A DNA stretch of 64,000 nt, taken from contig OW240916.1 of NCBI GenBank assembly GCA_933207985.1, positions 321,596,509 through 321,660,508 on the forward strand, read 5' to 3'. This DNA is from Pelobates cultripes. Lineage: Eukaryota > Chordata > Amphibia > Anura > Pelobatidae. This document shows, piece after piece, positions 1 to 11,013 of this stretch (positions are counted from its first letter, which is position 1; the number at the start of each line of letters is the position of its first letter). The translations under genes were made by a program, and so were the position numbers. The notes beneath the pieces are model-generated. The model searched no databases. It was not told the DNA's origin and saw nothing but the letters and a program-made list of their open reading frames with translations.

Positions 1-1141
1 GTCATTTTACTCAGAAGACTTAGCTGAGCATAATTTGGGGGGTTTGAACTTAGTGGCACATATGAAATATACAAAACGCCCAGCAAAAATGCAATCCGTA
101 TGTAAAAAATGCACAAAATTATTTTTTACCACATACTTTGGCATATATTGGTGAAAAAATGGGGGCATGTTAAGGCACAATATGCACCTTATGAGATACC
201 CTGGAGTGTCTACTTTTACAAATGGTAGGCCTTTGTGGGGGTTTTCTGAACAGTCAAACTGTTATAATACCCCAAATGGAAGCTAAGGCTCATTAAATCC
301 ATCTCTCAAAATTCTACTGTGAATACTGAAAAGGACAGGTATCCTGTATGGCACTGTAACTTCACGAAATAGTGCAAAAGACATACAATGGGGGTGTCAT
401 TTTACTCAGCAGATGTAACTGAACACAAAATAAAACTTTGTACAGGAATAGCACACACCAACTTTACAAAATATACACGAGAATTTCTCTGTTATAAGTT
501 TGTGTGCCAAAAACAAAAAAAAACACAATTTTACTCCAATATTTAGCAGAGGTTGGCGGTGAAATGGCTACGTAGAAAGTGTCAAAACAACCTTAGGTAA
601 ATAGCCTGTGATGTCTACTTTATATAAATATATACTTTTTGTGTGGCAATTTTGTTTTCTTTTATGGCTATTAAGCTTACAAGACAAACATACCAAATTC
701 TAAAATCGCTCCACATTAAAGTTTATTTTACTCCTTGTGCTTTGTGACCTGTAACTACCAAAAAAAACTTAAAATCCCAGACACATTATATATTCTGTAA
801 ATCAGAACAAATAAATAAATTTATTTTTAATTACTTTCCTTAACCTGCACTAATTATGCACACATTATTATTGCAAAAACTGTAAAAAAAAACAATATTT
901 TTCATTTTTTTTGCATTTTTCTGTATTTTTTTTATAATAAGTAAGCATTTATATATATATATATATGTTATATCAAATTAAAGCCCTTTCTGTCCTTTAA
1001 AAAACAGTATATAATATGTGTCGGTGCAATAAATGAGAGAGATGCAAATTGCAGTTGAACGCAAACAGCAAGAAAATGCAAAAATTGCTTGTGTCATTAA
1101 GCGTAAGTCAAGCTTCTGAAGCTGTGTCCTTAAGGGGTTAA
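1..1141. mobile_element. Right part of a TTAA-type non-autonomous DNA transposon
   Basis: AT-rich sequence without coding potential. The first ~36 bases recur at about 391-426 (GTCATTTTACTCAG...), so the interior has a ~390-bp direct repeat. It ends with CCTTAAGGGGTTA at 1128-1140, the same terminus as the small TTAA-ended MITE at 32655-32734, which suggests a piggyBac-like family. The left end lies outside the window. Confidence 0.55.
948..966. repeat. (TA)n microsatellite
   Basis: Short TA run inside the AT-rich transposon interior. Confidence 0.8.
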
Positions 1142-1585
1142 TATATTTTTATGTCTATGATGTGTCTAAAAAAAAACAAGCAATAAAGATTAATTATAAT
1201 AAAAAAAAAAATCACATGATGAAGCCCAATATTACTGCTGAACGATTTTATCAGTGATTTAGATAAACATTGATCTAAAATCCCAACAAGGTCTCAGGGA
1301 TGTATCGGAAGTATGAACCCAAACAATTGTCAGAATGAGCCCAAAAGTACAGAAATATGAGCAGATGTGTTAATGCAAGGAAAACAAATCTCCCTGTGGG
1401 TCCCAGTATGGATAGGGTTAAATGATAACAAGAATATAAATATTTCTAATAGTATTGAATATTCCTTTCTAGGGTAAAGGAAAACTAAGGAAATTTTGAT
1501 TATTTAGAAAGTTAGCATTAATGTCAGAACATTTAATTGGTATCCCACTCCACATTTAGACCCAAAACGAACCTTGTTTGTAAGG

Positions 1586-2160
1586 TTAAGATCCCAAATA
1601 TTTGTTTTTCGGAAGGAATTCTGCCATGTTGCATCTTCTTATGTCTAGTCTACAATTTTCTGTTACTGAAAAAGAGAAGACATTATTTAATTTAGACAAG
1701 TTAGTTCCAGCGAAAGACTGGAGGTGCCTTGATACTGTTGTTTGTTTTGTAGTGTTATGTTTGATACTGTGAATGTGTTCAGCTATCCTGATTTTTAACT
1801 TACGTTTGGTCTGTCCTACATGTTGTTTGTTACACTTATTGCACGTTATGAGATAAATCACCCCTTCCGCAGAGCAGTTAATGAAATCTTTGATTTCATA
1901 TTTTGATTTGGTGACTGAAGACATGAAATGTGTGGTTTTACTGGCCAGTTTACAATAATTTCAAATTTTCTGTCCATATTGGTCCACCTTTGCAACACAA
2001 CAAAGTTTCTGTTTTCGATTGTGACGAAAAAAGACTAGGGACAAAAATGTTTTAAGTGATTTTGCTCTTGCTGAACTGCGGAACTTGGTGAGAAAGCACC
2101 AGGGGGGTGCAAAACGCATCCACGGTTACACTCTCTCATTTTTGGACAGGTAGTGGTGAT
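1586..2160 (-). pseudogene. Penelope-like element fragment, GIY-YIG endonuclease
   Basis: The open part, 1586-1924, encodes 112 residues. It has a GIY-YIG-type core: VIYLIT (GIY position), then HVGQT (YIG position) and a downstream R..EH segment, the order seen in the C-terminal endonuclease of Penelope-like retroelements. A Cys pair (CNKC) sits between the two halves. Upstream on the minus strand (to about 2160) the frame is broken but still looks like Penelope linker. The reverse transcriptase is absent, so this is a 5'-truncated dead copy. It differs in sequence from the two other Penelope copies in the window. Confidence 0.75.
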
Positions 2161-2445
2161 GATAGTCTCCCTCATGTTTGGCAACTAAAAGGTATTATTT
2201 CCTTTCCATCTGTTTGCAACAGTGTTCACATTTAGCAAGCATGTCACTTCTGCCTGAAACTATTTTATTGTCACTGAACTTCATACATTTGGCTGGAAAT
2301 ACCTACATTTTTGAAGATCCTGTATTCACTTTTTCTGAACTTTGCCATAACTATTTTTTTTTGCAAAAAGATAAGTCCTGCGCTCACTCCCATCACTTCT
2401 GGGTGGCAGCAATGACTACAGTACACATCAGCCCCAATATATAGC

Positions 2446-2674
2446 CCTGCGTTCTCTCCTTAATCCCTATGCATTTTTAAACAAATGGAGGTTTTTTTTT
2501 TAGTTACCTCCAATGGCCATGAGAGGGTAAGCCCACCTGCCAACGTCAAGGCAGACCCCCCTAGGCAGACCCCCTTTGAAGTTGGCAGGTGGGCTTACCC
2601 TCTCATGGCCATTGGAGGTAACTAAAACCCTCCATGTGTTTAAAAATACATAGGGATTAAGGAGAGAGCGCAGG
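2446..2674. repeat. Long palindromic (foldback) MITE
   Basis: The two arms (about 2446-2548 and 2575-2674) are reverse complements of one another with a ~26-bp spacer. The inner arm contains GGCCATGAGAGGGTAAGCC and its complement. The ends read CCTGCG(T/C)TCTCTCC / GGAGAGAGCGCAGG. A fragment matching the right end recurs at 11448-11500 inside the Gypsy gag, so this is a dispersed family. No coding capacity. Confidence 0.85.
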
Positions 2675-2689
2675 TAACTTGTTTTTCTT

Positions 2690-3010
2690 TGGCTATAACT
2701 ATTTTTTTGCCTATGACCGCTGCTATCTTACCAATAAATTTGCACTTTTTTCATTTTCTTTGTTCATTGATTATTTTTTTTATTTTTTTTTTTTACTGTG
2801 GATCTCAAGGCTTATTTTTTAAGTGCAGACCATGTTATTTACTTTATGTGTGGGAAGGTCTGGCACCTTAATTTGCCTTTCATTTGCCTCAATTCCAGGA
2901 TGGATTCACCTGGATATATAATATAGATTGCTGCTGAGGCAGTGCACAGAAGCAGATGGTCTGTCAGGGGCTCCTACATCCTCAAAGAAAGAAGCAGGGT
3001 TATTTGCATA
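2690..3010. other. Unassigned spacer
   Basis: T-rich sequence between the palindrome and the L2-like remnant. Nothing recognisable. Confidence 0.5.
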
Positions 3011-3048
3011 ATGTTATCGTATCCCTCTGAGACAACTAAACTAAAGAG

Positions 3049-3726
3049 TTGTTAACCTTTCTTGCAATCTATAGTAATATTAAATCAACAGCTATACACA
3101 ACCTTGTCATCTCTAACTCACTCACAATACTGGCACTCACTGAGACCTGGCTGTCCCCCTCTGATACCGCTACTCCCGCTTCTTTATGTTTCGGTGGACT
3201 ACAATTCTCCCACACTCTCAGACTCAACTGTAAAGGAGGCGGTGTAGGCATACTTCTCTCCCCTCTACGTACCTTTCAACCTATCCTCCCTGCCCCTGCC
3301 CTTTCCTTTACTTCCTTTGAAGTTCACACTGTCCGTCTTTTAAAGCCCACTCCTTTAAGAATTGCCGTCATCTATCGCCCCCCCCCCGGTCATCCTAGGC
3401 TATTCATCGAATACTTTTCTTCATGGCTACCCCACTTTCTCTCCTCTAGCACTCCCTCCCTCATACTTGGGGACTTTAACATCCCAATCAACAACCTCAA
3501 CTGCCCTGATACCTTCCGTCTGCTCTATTTAACCTCCTCCGTTGGCCTCACGCAGTTGTCTACTTCAGCAACTCATACGGCAGGAAACACTCTTGACCTC
3601 ATCTTCACCAATCTCTGTACCACATCTAATCTCTCTACTGTTCCATTTCCTTTGTCTGACCACCATCTACTAACATTTGACATCAGCATACCCCGTACCC
3701 AAATTTCACCACCCTCAACTCTCTAA
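3049..3726 (+). pseudogene. LINE apurinic-type endonuclease domain (L2-like)
   Basis: 225 residues covering most of an APE-type endonuclease of a non-LTR retrotransposon. Visible landmarks in order: LTETWLS (the catalytic Glu motif) near residue 30, GGGVGILL near 64, the VIYRPP block near 108, LGDFNIP near 140 and SDHHLLTF near 203 (catalytic Asp-His). The enzyme nicks target DNA to prime reverse transcription. The domain starts inside the fold and has no following RT domain. The clade is inferred from the 3' tail rather than from the domain. Confidence 0.8.
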
Positions 3727-3821
3727 TCTTGCAGAAACCTCAACTGCCTTGATCTCCAGCTTTTCTCTACAAAACGCAATACTCTCCTTTTACCCATCTC
3801 AAATCTAACTTGCCCTAACTC

Positions 3822-4100
3822 AATCCCTCTGTTACTGTGTCATTATACCCCACTCCCTCTAACATGTAAACTCACTGAGCAGGCCCTCAATCCCTGTGTT
3901 ACTGTGTCACTTCACTATACCCCACTCCCTTTAGCATGTAAACTCACTAAGCAGGGCCCTCAATCCCTCTGTTACTGTGTCACTATACCCCACTCCCTCT
4001 AACATGTAAGCTCACTGAGCTGGCCCTCAATCCCTCTGTTACTGTGTCACTATACCCCATTCCCTCTAGAATGTAAGCTAATTGAGCAGGGCCCTCCACC
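3822..4100 (+). repeat. 3'-UTR VNTR of the L2-like LINE
   Basis: Four tandem units of about 68 bp, each starting TCAATCCCT.TGTTACTGTG and containing TATACCCCA.TCCCT and ACTCACTGAGC.GG. Units differ by a few bases and one has a small insertion. Confidence 0.85.
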
Positions 4101-4204
4101 TCTCTGTTCCTGTACGTCTAGTTGTCTGGTTACGATTACATGTCTGTTAGTCTACCCATTGTACAGCCCTACGGAATCTGATGGCGCTATATAAATAATA
4201 AAAT

Positions 4205-4589
4205 AATAATAGCTGATATGTTCAATTCCTTTTATGAAATTTGTAGCCCGCCTCTGCACTCTTTTTAGTGCCGTAATATCCTTCTTTAGAACAGGTGCCC
4301 AAAATTGCACAGCATATTCAATATGTGGTCTTACCAGTGATTTATAAAGAGGCAAAATGATATTCTCGCCCCGAGAATGAATGTCCTTTTTCATGCATGA
4401 CAATACCTTACTGGCCTTGGCCACTGCTGATTGACATTGCACATTGTTGCATAGTTTGTTGTTTATAACAATTCCCAAGTCCTTCTTGTGTGTGATTATC
4501 TCTAATACGCTTCCATTAAGGGTATACGTTGCTTGAGCATTCTTGATGCCGAAGTGCATAACTTTGCATTCTTCAACATTAAATTTCAT
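4205..4589 (-). pseudogene. CR1/Rex1-like LINE reverse transcriptase, C-terminal part
   Basis: About 128 residues of the thumb/connection region of a CR1-group RT: KFNVEECKVMHFG, LGIVINN and the LYKSLVRPHIEYA block, then LKRVQRRAT. The same blocks occur in the longer RT at 41953-43293, but the sequence is divergent, so it belongs to another subfamily. Both the catalytic palm and the C-terminal tail are missing. Confidence 0.8.
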
Positions 4590-4624
4590 CTGCCATTTGA
4601 TGGCAAATTAAATGGCAGATGACT

Positions 4625-5330
4625 GGGTCTGCTAGCGCTAGGGAAATAAGAGGGGATTTCTCTCATCTCTGGTATCTCCATAGGTTTCTCCTGATCACAA
4701 TTCCTCCTGCTGCTACATAACGGGTGGAATCAGCTTCTGGGATATGACCCGGCCAGTTCCTTCAGTGGCTCCCATGATGCAGTCTGGGTATCTACCTCCT
4801 GTGCCCATGGGGTATACCTCTAGGGCAATAATGGGACAGCTTTGTTAGTTGTAATGCTGCAATGTATTTCCAGAGTGACGTGGTCTAGCTTACGGAGGTG
4901 GGCTTTGATTTATTTAACTTGGCGTTACATGATGTTTTGGAGGAGGCCATGGCAGTGGTGTTGGGGCCTTTTTTTTAAATGAGGTAAAACAACGGGGCTT
5001 GTGTTGGTAAATGGCCCTTGCCAACTAGGGATTGGACCAGGGGTCCACGGAAAGATGTAGGATCGGGGTTGATCCCTCCCCTAGGCTCGGTGCAGGAATG
5101 GATAAACAATGTTCCCACTGAGCCAATGATTGGCTAGTGGTTAGCATTATGATAATGGAAGGACCAAGAAAGGCCTTTGTGCTGGTTGTGATGAGGGGTG
5201 AGGACAGTTGCCCAAATGATTGTTAGGTTTGCAAGGTGGTACTCAGTGACGTTTGTTTTACTGAGAAAGGTATATTATATTAATATGTTATAAAGCTTGA
5301 TGTTAAAGATATATATATATCTTTATATAT
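4625..5330. other. Unassigned intergenic sequence
   Basis: Moderate GC, no long frame and no recognised repeat ends. Probably an old transposon remnant. Confidence 0.4.
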
Positions 5331-5338
5331 GGTATGTC

Positions 5339-5375
5339 CTGATGAAAGTCCCGGATTAGGGACTGAAACGTCGAC
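5339..5375 (+). ncRNA. Hammerhead-ribozyme-like motif
   Basis: CTGATGA (5339-5345) is followed, after one extra A, by a 6-bp stem AGTCCC/GGGACT with a six-base loop, then GAAA (5365-5368) and the palindrome GTCGAC. This is the order of the conserved hammerhead core: CUGAUGA, stem II, GAAA, short stem III. Penelope-like retroelements are known to carry such ribozymes with minimal stem III. The extra base beside stem II makes activity doubtful. It lies about 300 bp upstream of the PLE-1 left arm. Confidence 0.5.
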
Positions 5376-5456
5376 TTGACAATAAAGTATTTTGATATTG
5401 GAAATCCAGGGGTGCTGATAATCGTTTGTTTTCTGTATCACAGTGTGTATCATTGG

Positions 5457-5508
<52 letters not shown>
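5457..5508. repeat. (TA)n microsatellite
   Basis: About 50 bp of pure TA dinucleotides. Confidence 0.95.
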
Positions 5509-5510
<2 letters not shown>

Positions 5511-5654
5511 TTTAAAAGCTGTGGCTTATTTCTCCAAGTTTGTGGTTTGGTTATTTCAGAAAAGTAGAGAGATGGAGGTGGGGGAAACAGTTAAAGTAGT
5601 CCCTCTTTGGTATGCCCATACACAATACCCTCTACATATGCACATGAAAAAGAA

Positions 5655-5792
5655 CTATATAAGACATTAAGATTTGTGTTTAAATAAAGTTTTGGTATTG
5701 TGTGAGAAAGCCAGAGCTACATTAAGTCATTCATTTTTGGTGTTGAAATGTGTGATCATTTTAATCTCAAATGTCTTGAGGGTTGAAAGAAA
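5655..5792 (-). repeat. PLE-1 left inverted arm
   Basis: Reverse complement of the PLE-1 3' region around 19337-19975, with about 85-90% match by eye. It lacks the MITE present in the right arm and shows a single TTAA (ACATTAAGTC) at that place, so it serves as an empty-site control. Confidence 0.8.
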
Positions 5793-5808
5793 ATTAATCT
5801 AATCCCGA

Positions 5809-6173
5809 ATGGACTCCAAGAACCCACTTTCAACTACCCACAACTCACCATACACTGAGAATCTCTGCAGACGGACCAGTGAGAAACTATGCACCAACCT
5901 ATATCACCAGCTATATGGTCAAAAACAAAAAATACTCTTCAAAAAAAAAAATAGATCTTCAACAGATCACAGCCAAAACCAAAGCAATTGAAAAAGAAAT
6001 GGATTATTTCAACAGGAAGAAACAAGAGAGTCTCATCAGGAAAAAATATAAGAAACTGTTAGGCCTCACACAGCACAAAAAAGCCCAAATGAAAAATTAA
6101 CTGATTGTACCATTGAAAACCAACAAATTCCCACCATAAATGTCAATGACCCAAACCAAACTGAGCCTGCTAA
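5809..6173 (+). pseudogene. PLE-1 N-terminal coding piece
   Basis: Degenerate Lys/Glu-rich frames (two overlapping frames at 5809-5991 and 5879-6100) with a predicted helical, basic character, as at the start of Penelope proteins. The frame at 6128-6173 continues into 10095 once the 3.9-kb insertion and one copy of its 8-bp TSD are discounted. There are several stops. No domain can be named. Confidence 0.5.
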
Positions 6174-6206
6174 CAGTGGTGACTCAAGTTTCAAAACATG
6201 AGGCCC

Positions 6207-7470
6207 TGTAGCGGGACCTGGGTAACCTGGTAGGTTATCCCCTTCGGTAAGGATAGATCAGACCCATTTCCCCAGTAACTGGACGGGTACACAGTTCCAG
6301 GATACAATTTTTTGACAATGTTTATTTGGGCACACAGCTTTTTATGCACAGACCCCCTGCAGGGGGTCTCCATCCAACACAACACAATTTCATGCAGGAG
6401 GAGGCTGGGGAACAGATAACCATCTCCCACTCTGGGAGATACTAACAGGACACAGGGACACGCATGAGTACACATTACATGCAGGGGGGTGAACTTTGGG
6501 GTTCGGTGCCCTGGGACGAGAAGTGGGTACAGGGTTACGCTTTATACGGATGAATAGCCCCGAGACCCCCTAGTGCCCCTGCAAAAAGTGGGGCAATTGG
6601 ATGTGATGGAACTAATTTCGGTGATGTACAGAGCCTTGAGCCCCAGACTTTCGACACTGATATCTCCGGCTCTGTACATCCGTTAGGGGGAGGAAAGGGG
6701 GAGGAAAGAGTTTTGACGCCCAATCCGAAGAAAGGGAGCGAAACTCGGCAGCACCAATCGGTGCTCAGGGACGGAAGGGCGTGAAACCTCATTTGAAGCG
6801 CTCCTTCTCGGATTGGTCGCCTGCTTCCTGCTTTACTCGCGAGAATGGCGCAAACATGCCCTGCTGGTGCGCATCCCTCTCTCAGGTGGATACCCATACT
6901 CAGGTATCCACCGGAGAGAGCGATTGCCTGGGTAGCCACAAGCCTAGCCTCGTAGCTCCCAGTTTTGAGAGTGGCAGTGATTATATCTCCGTTAGGAGCA
7001 GGTAGGATGATCCCTGACACCGGGATCAAAGACAGTGTACGCAGGCCAGTTCGGGAGTCGAATGATCCCCCTGATGGGCGTTCGGTGATATAAAACGGCG
7101 GCCACCCAGGGGAAGCACGCGCCGCTCGTTCCCTTGCAGTCTGCGGTTTTCACACCTCGTTAGTGAGGTGTAAACATTTTAAGTAAACGTTCCAAATTGG
7201 GTATTGGGGTGGTCCGGTGGCCAAAAGGTATACTCCAATTAGAACTAAACGTTCTAATTGGAGTATCGGGGTGGTCAGCACTATTCGAGAAACTAATGCT
7301 CCTTCTGGTGGGTGTTCAGTAATACGAACCGGCGGCCACCCAGGGGAAGCATGCGCCGCTCGTTCCCTTGCGGTCTGTGTTTTCTCACACCTCGTTAGCG
7401 AGGTGTAAACATTTTAAGTAAACGTTCCAAATTGGGTATTGGGGTGGTCCAGTGGCCAAAAGGTATATTG
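6207..7470 (-). mobile_element. LTR of family D (probable solo LTR)
   Basis: Starts TGTAGCGGGACC, the reverse complement of the LTR end ...CCCGCTACA at 21991. It shares with 20667-21991 a run around the polyadenylation region (AATAAA-type signal, CTGTGCATAAAA box, GGGGTCT hairpin) and the sequence TACAGAGC.TTGAGCCCCAG. It is diverged from those copies. No retroviral genes are attached. The distal end is not clear. Confidence 0.65.
7073..7465. repeat. Tandem duplication within LTR D, with 16-bp hairpin
   Basis: A block starting GGGCGTTCGGTGAT at about 7075 recurs 234 bp downstream, including CGGCGGCCACCCAGGGGAAGC and the AAGTAAACGTTCCAAATTGG segment. Between the copies lies a perfect 16-bp stem, ATACTCCAATTAGAAC and its complement (7229-7265), with a five-base loop. 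Confidence 0.8.
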
Positions 7471-8195
7471 CAGGATTTTATAGTCAAAAGCACAGAAAGC
7501 GGAATATTATAGAGGGGACATTCTAGGAGGGCACATGCACACATATAAAACAAGGCAATTCACAGCTAGGCAGCGGTCCCACCACAGCCCCCACTAACAC
7601 TTATAGTAAAACAAAAAAAAAGGGTTTGCATAGTGTGTATTAGGTGCCGTAGTTGTATTGAAGGACAAGCTTGCAGCGCTGGATACAGAGAGCTAGTCTC
7701 TGTACATTTTGTTAAGAGGATTGCAGTGTCGCAGCTCCCTGTGCCACTGCGTTGTGAGCTCTCTGACTGTAGTTATGGCATAATTTGCAAACTAAATTCA
7801 TTTGCAATAAACAAATTTATAAATCGTTTATACACGACTGCGGGGTATGGTTACATAGCCTTGCAGTCAAGTATACATAAGTGCTGGTGTGTGTATTTCT
7901 GAGTGTATCTGGCATTGTCTGTGTGTGACATTGTTTGGGTGAGTGTGACACAGTTAGAGGACAGGATTGTAAGGGTATATGTGGTAGGGTGAGTGTGGCA
8001 GGATGAATGGGGGGTGTCAGGGTTGGGGGGTGAGTGTGACAGTGCAAGAGAAGGTAAGTCTGACAGGATTGGGGGGTGGTTATTGTGATAGGGTAAGTGT
8101 GGCAAAGCAAGGGCAGGTGAGTCTGGTATGGTTGGAGTGGGTGAGAGTGACAGGATTAGGAGGGGTTAATGTTGGTTTGGCTTGGCGAAGGGGGT
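7470..8195. other. Non-coding interior of the hAT-type element, G/T-rich toward the right
   Basis: No gene seen. From about 7880 it becomes a degenerate G/T-rich minisatellite with GTGTGACAG-like words. Confidence 0.5.
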
Positions 8196-8196
8196 G

Positions 8197-9098
8197 TGTC
8201 ACGGGAGATGGGACTCCTTGTACGTGTTCCCTTAATTATACCTTGGCTCGTCTAATGTTACCGAACAGATTCTGTGGGGTCCCCTTGTTCACAAATCATG
8301 TTTTTACTTGATTGGAAGATTGTGCTTGTCCCTTTCTAAATATGATAAAAATGATGCTTGAATATTAATCTGTGGATAGGTATTAATGAATCTCTTTTGG
8401 AATTGATATTGGAACACAAGGCTTGTTCATATCAAAGGACTCCTTATCTAAGAGGGAATCAAGACATATGGCAAATGAGAGCATTAGTTTATACTGAAAC
8501 CAGACTTCCAGGACACTTATGTGTGACTTGTGGGACTTCTCACACCTTACAGAGTAGCTCTGCTGGGGTCCCTCCTTCAAAGAGAAGTTTAGGTTGTAAG
8601 CTCTGACCACCCATACAATCAAATTAACCCCTTTTCAAATTGACAATACCACCTCTACCAGGCAGCCAGTTCATATATGCACAAACATAACTTTCCTTTT
8701 ACCAAACTGATCTGAGCACTTTTTGGATATGTTGTGCGCTCAGATCAGGGCTATTTCGGAATATAATTTTTGTGGGGTTCCGATGCTGTTGTCATGTATT
8801 TTTTTGATATTTAAAAATTGTATGTAAGTTTTCCTATTTTAGAGATAATTGGATTAGTTTAATTGGAGCTCAATTATCTCTCAGACTCAATGGCTTGTGG
8901 GAAAGAAACCCTTGTGATTTTGTATTAGAAACCCCATGCAAGGGGCACTGCATAAGAAGCAGAGTGTGGCCTAATAAAGTCAGATTGCTGCTTTTACTCA
9001 AAATGACTGGTTGTGTCCATTATGTTGGGGTAACTCTAAACAAAGGAAATACTTTCACTATATTCAGCACATCTGGAATTAGGACTAGTGGAGGATTG
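8197..9098 (+). mobile_element. LTR fragment of a B/E-like family
   Basis: Starts near TGTCACGGGAGATGG (8197). It contains the inverted pair GAGATAATTG / CAATTATCTC (8842-8881), an ACCCCATGCAAGGGG hairpin, CTGCATAAGAAG (TATA-like) and TAATAAAG (polyadenylation-like) near 8973. The same order of signals occurs in the LTRs near 30600, 33550 and 57600. It runs into the assembly gap. Confidence 0.6.
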
Positions 9099-9198
9099 NN
9101 NNNNNNNNNNNNNNNNNNNNNNNNNNNNNNNNNNNNNNNNNNNNNNNNNNNNNNNNNNNNNNNNNNNNNNNNNNNNNNNNNNNNNNNNNNNNNNNNNN
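9099..9198. other. Assembly gap (100 N)
   Basis: Exactly 100 N, the usual placeholder for a gap of unknown size. Any frame spanning it is meaningless. Confidence 1.
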
Positions 9199-9224
9199 AA
9201 GGAAACACAGCAATAGATTTACAA

Positions 9225-9645
9225 ACCCGTGACAGTGTGTGGGGGCTAAAAGTGTTTGGTAATGGTGATCGTGTATGTGTAGGGGGTGCCAGTGTGTGTG
9301 GGTGGGGTTACAATGTGTGTGGGGGTGATAGTGTGTGAAAGGGGTGTCATTGTGTGTGTGGATGATAGGGTATGGGTGGGGGGTGACAAGGTGTGTGGAG
9401 GAAGGGTGGGAGTGGAGTGACCAGGTAGGGGGCTGTTACAGGGTAAGGGGGACTAAAGCAAAGGTCTGTAGCAATGTAGGAGGGGCTGTGACATAGTAGG
9501 GGAGCTGTGACAGGGTAGGGGGGCTGTGAGAGGGTAGGGGGCTGTGAAAGGTAGGAGGTGGTGGTGGGCTGTGACAGGGTAGGATTGCTGTGACAGGGTA
9601 AAGGGTGGTGGGGGGGCTGTGACGGAGTATAGAGGGGCATCATAA
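9225..9645. repeat. G-rich minisatellite
   Basis: Degenerate repeats of GGGGCTGTGACAGGGTAGG and related GTGTGTGGGGGTGATAG words. Strong strand asymmetry (G-rich top strand), which may have caused the neighbouring assembly gap. Confidence 0.85.
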
Positions 9646-9649
9646 ATAT

Positions 9650-10086
9650 ACTTTTTTTTTTTTTTTAATTTTTATTTACTGGTGGTCTGGCTCTATCCCT
9701 GGTGGTCCAGTGGGATTCCCCTAGTGGTCCAGTGGGCTTCCTATCCGTTCTGCAGCACCGTGGTAAGTCTTATGATCTCCAGTCAGAGCATTGCCGTAGT
9801 AACCTGTGCGACATTCTAATTTGCTGAAGATCGCAAGACACCTGAGTCTGCAGCTCTGCACCCTGCGGAGCTGCAGACTGGAGGCTGGCTCTCAGTCAGG
9901 GCAGACTGGAGGGGCTTTATGCATAAAGGGCAAGCTGCCAGACCAATTCCTGTGTCAGGCCCTTGGTCATATACCGAAGACCCAACATATCAGTCTACCC
10001 TATGACGATTTAGGCGGCTGCAAGTCCCCACACCATGCGAGGACTTAGGCGGCTGCCTAAATTGCCTAATAAGAGAGCCACCTCTG
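9650..10086. repeat. Right end of the hAT-type element
   Basis: Contains T-rich sequence, GGTGGTCCAGTGGG repeats and a GCAGCTCTGCA palindromic stretch also found at 45423-45750, followed by the terminal inverted repeat ending CACCTCTG at 10086. Confidence 0.65.
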
Positions 10087-10094
10087 CCTGCTAA

Positions 10095-10514
10095 CTACCA
10101 CGAACACTGCATGGACAATATTGGGATTGTTAACCTCTCCAATCATCACCTGACAGAACCTGAGAAATCCGTCTTATCCAAGGGGCTAACATTCTGTCCA
10201 AGCACAAAACTGGATTACATCCAGTTTTATTCAGACTTGGAAGAATTTTTTAGAAGAATGAGGCTTAAGGAATTCTTCTATGACAAAAAAACACCACTCT
10301 CAACTATGATAATAATGGGAGAAATAAGAACAAAGATTTTACACCGGCAGCAGGACGAAACATTAAATTGCACAGCTATATTAGAAGTTTTCAATAGTGG
10401 CATCCCTTATTACCACACAAAAGAAAACAATCAAATACATCTCACCTATGGAAAGAAGTGCTTTGGATAAGTTGATGAATAATAAAAATATCATCATCAA
10501 GATGGCTGACAAGG
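10095..10514 (+). pseudogene. PLE-1 N-terminal domain up to RT motif 1
   Basis: The frame from 10111 reads MDNIGIVNLSNHHLTEPEKS, then LSKGLTFCPS and FFRRMRLKEFF, the conserved segment ahead of the RT in Penelope-like elements. A frameshift near 10445 moves to a second frame ending in NIIIKMADK at about 10510, the first RT block. The chromodomain Gypsy element is inserted directly after it. Residue numbering in the family cannot be given because the start is degraded. Confidence 0.8.
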
Positions 10515-11011
10515 TGTCACGTATTCCTCTGCACATAAAAATGTGATTAATGGCATTTACTGTCCTGACAGGAAAAGTTGTGCCGAGCAGCAACCAAATC
10601 CACAGGAGGGTTTGTGCTGAGCAGCAATTATGCAAATAGGAACCTGGTAACTGCCTTTGGGTTCAAAGGTCGGTTACAATCAATCAGATCCACAGGTGGG
10701 GTATTTAGGCCCAGTTCTCCTCTTACTCAGTGCCCTGTCGTGGTTTCCCTTGTGGTTGTCCGAGAGCGCATTATTGATTCTGTTTTTTCTAGTTATTTTA
10801 CTTTGGCATTGTTTTTGACTTCCCTGTTTTCTGGCATCCCTGACCCCTGGCTTTTCCTTATCGTTGTGTCTCTTTCTGTTTCCCTTGACCTCGGCTATTC
10901 CTGACTATTCTTTGGTACACTAGTCCGGCCATTCTAAGGTCCGGTATACGTTACCTATCAGTCCTCTGTGTTACACAATTCTACGTGCTGGATCATTCTG
11001 TAATCCTGACA
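10515..11011 (+). repeat. Gypsy A 5' LTR (497 bp)
   Basis: Begins TGTCACG and ends CCTGACA. TATTTA at 10702-10707 lies 30 bp upstream of GCCCTGTCGT (10732-10741), which would then be the RNA 5' end. It is about 30 bp longer than the 3' LTR because of an extra repeat of the GTGCYRAGCAGCAA segment near 10580-10625. Confidence 0.9.
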
Positions 11012-11013
11012 TT

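Larger units (their letters stand above)
3010..4210 (+). mobile_element. Internally deleted L2-like LINE
   Basis: The endonuclease frame (3049-3726) is followed directly by a 3' UTR made of four ~68-bp repeats and then by a tail reading GATGGCGCTATATAAATAA followed by (AAT)n at 4182-4210. That tail is typical of vertebrate L2-type LINEs. The whole reverse transcriptase is missing between endonuclease and 3' UTR, so the copy is dead. A minus-strand LINE fragment abuts the tail. Confidence 0.75.
6174..10086. mobile_element. hAT-type non-autonomous transposon inserted in PLE-1
   Basis: Flanked by the perfect 8-bp duplication CCTGCTAA (6166-6173 and 10087-10094). The ends are imperfect inverted repeats: CAGTGGTGACTC at the left, and CAGAGGTGGCTCTC read inward from the right. 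Both flanks are Penelope coding sequence that resumes in frame. There is no transposase. The interior holds a minus-strand LTR, a plus-strand LTR fragment, G/T-rich minisatellites and the assembly gap. Confidence 0.8.

Noticed and set aside
5443..5670. Tyr-Ile repeat frame
   Set aside because: Translation of the TA microsatellite.
8895..9338. 147-codon frame across 9099-9198
   Set aside because: Spans the N gap, so continuity is not real.
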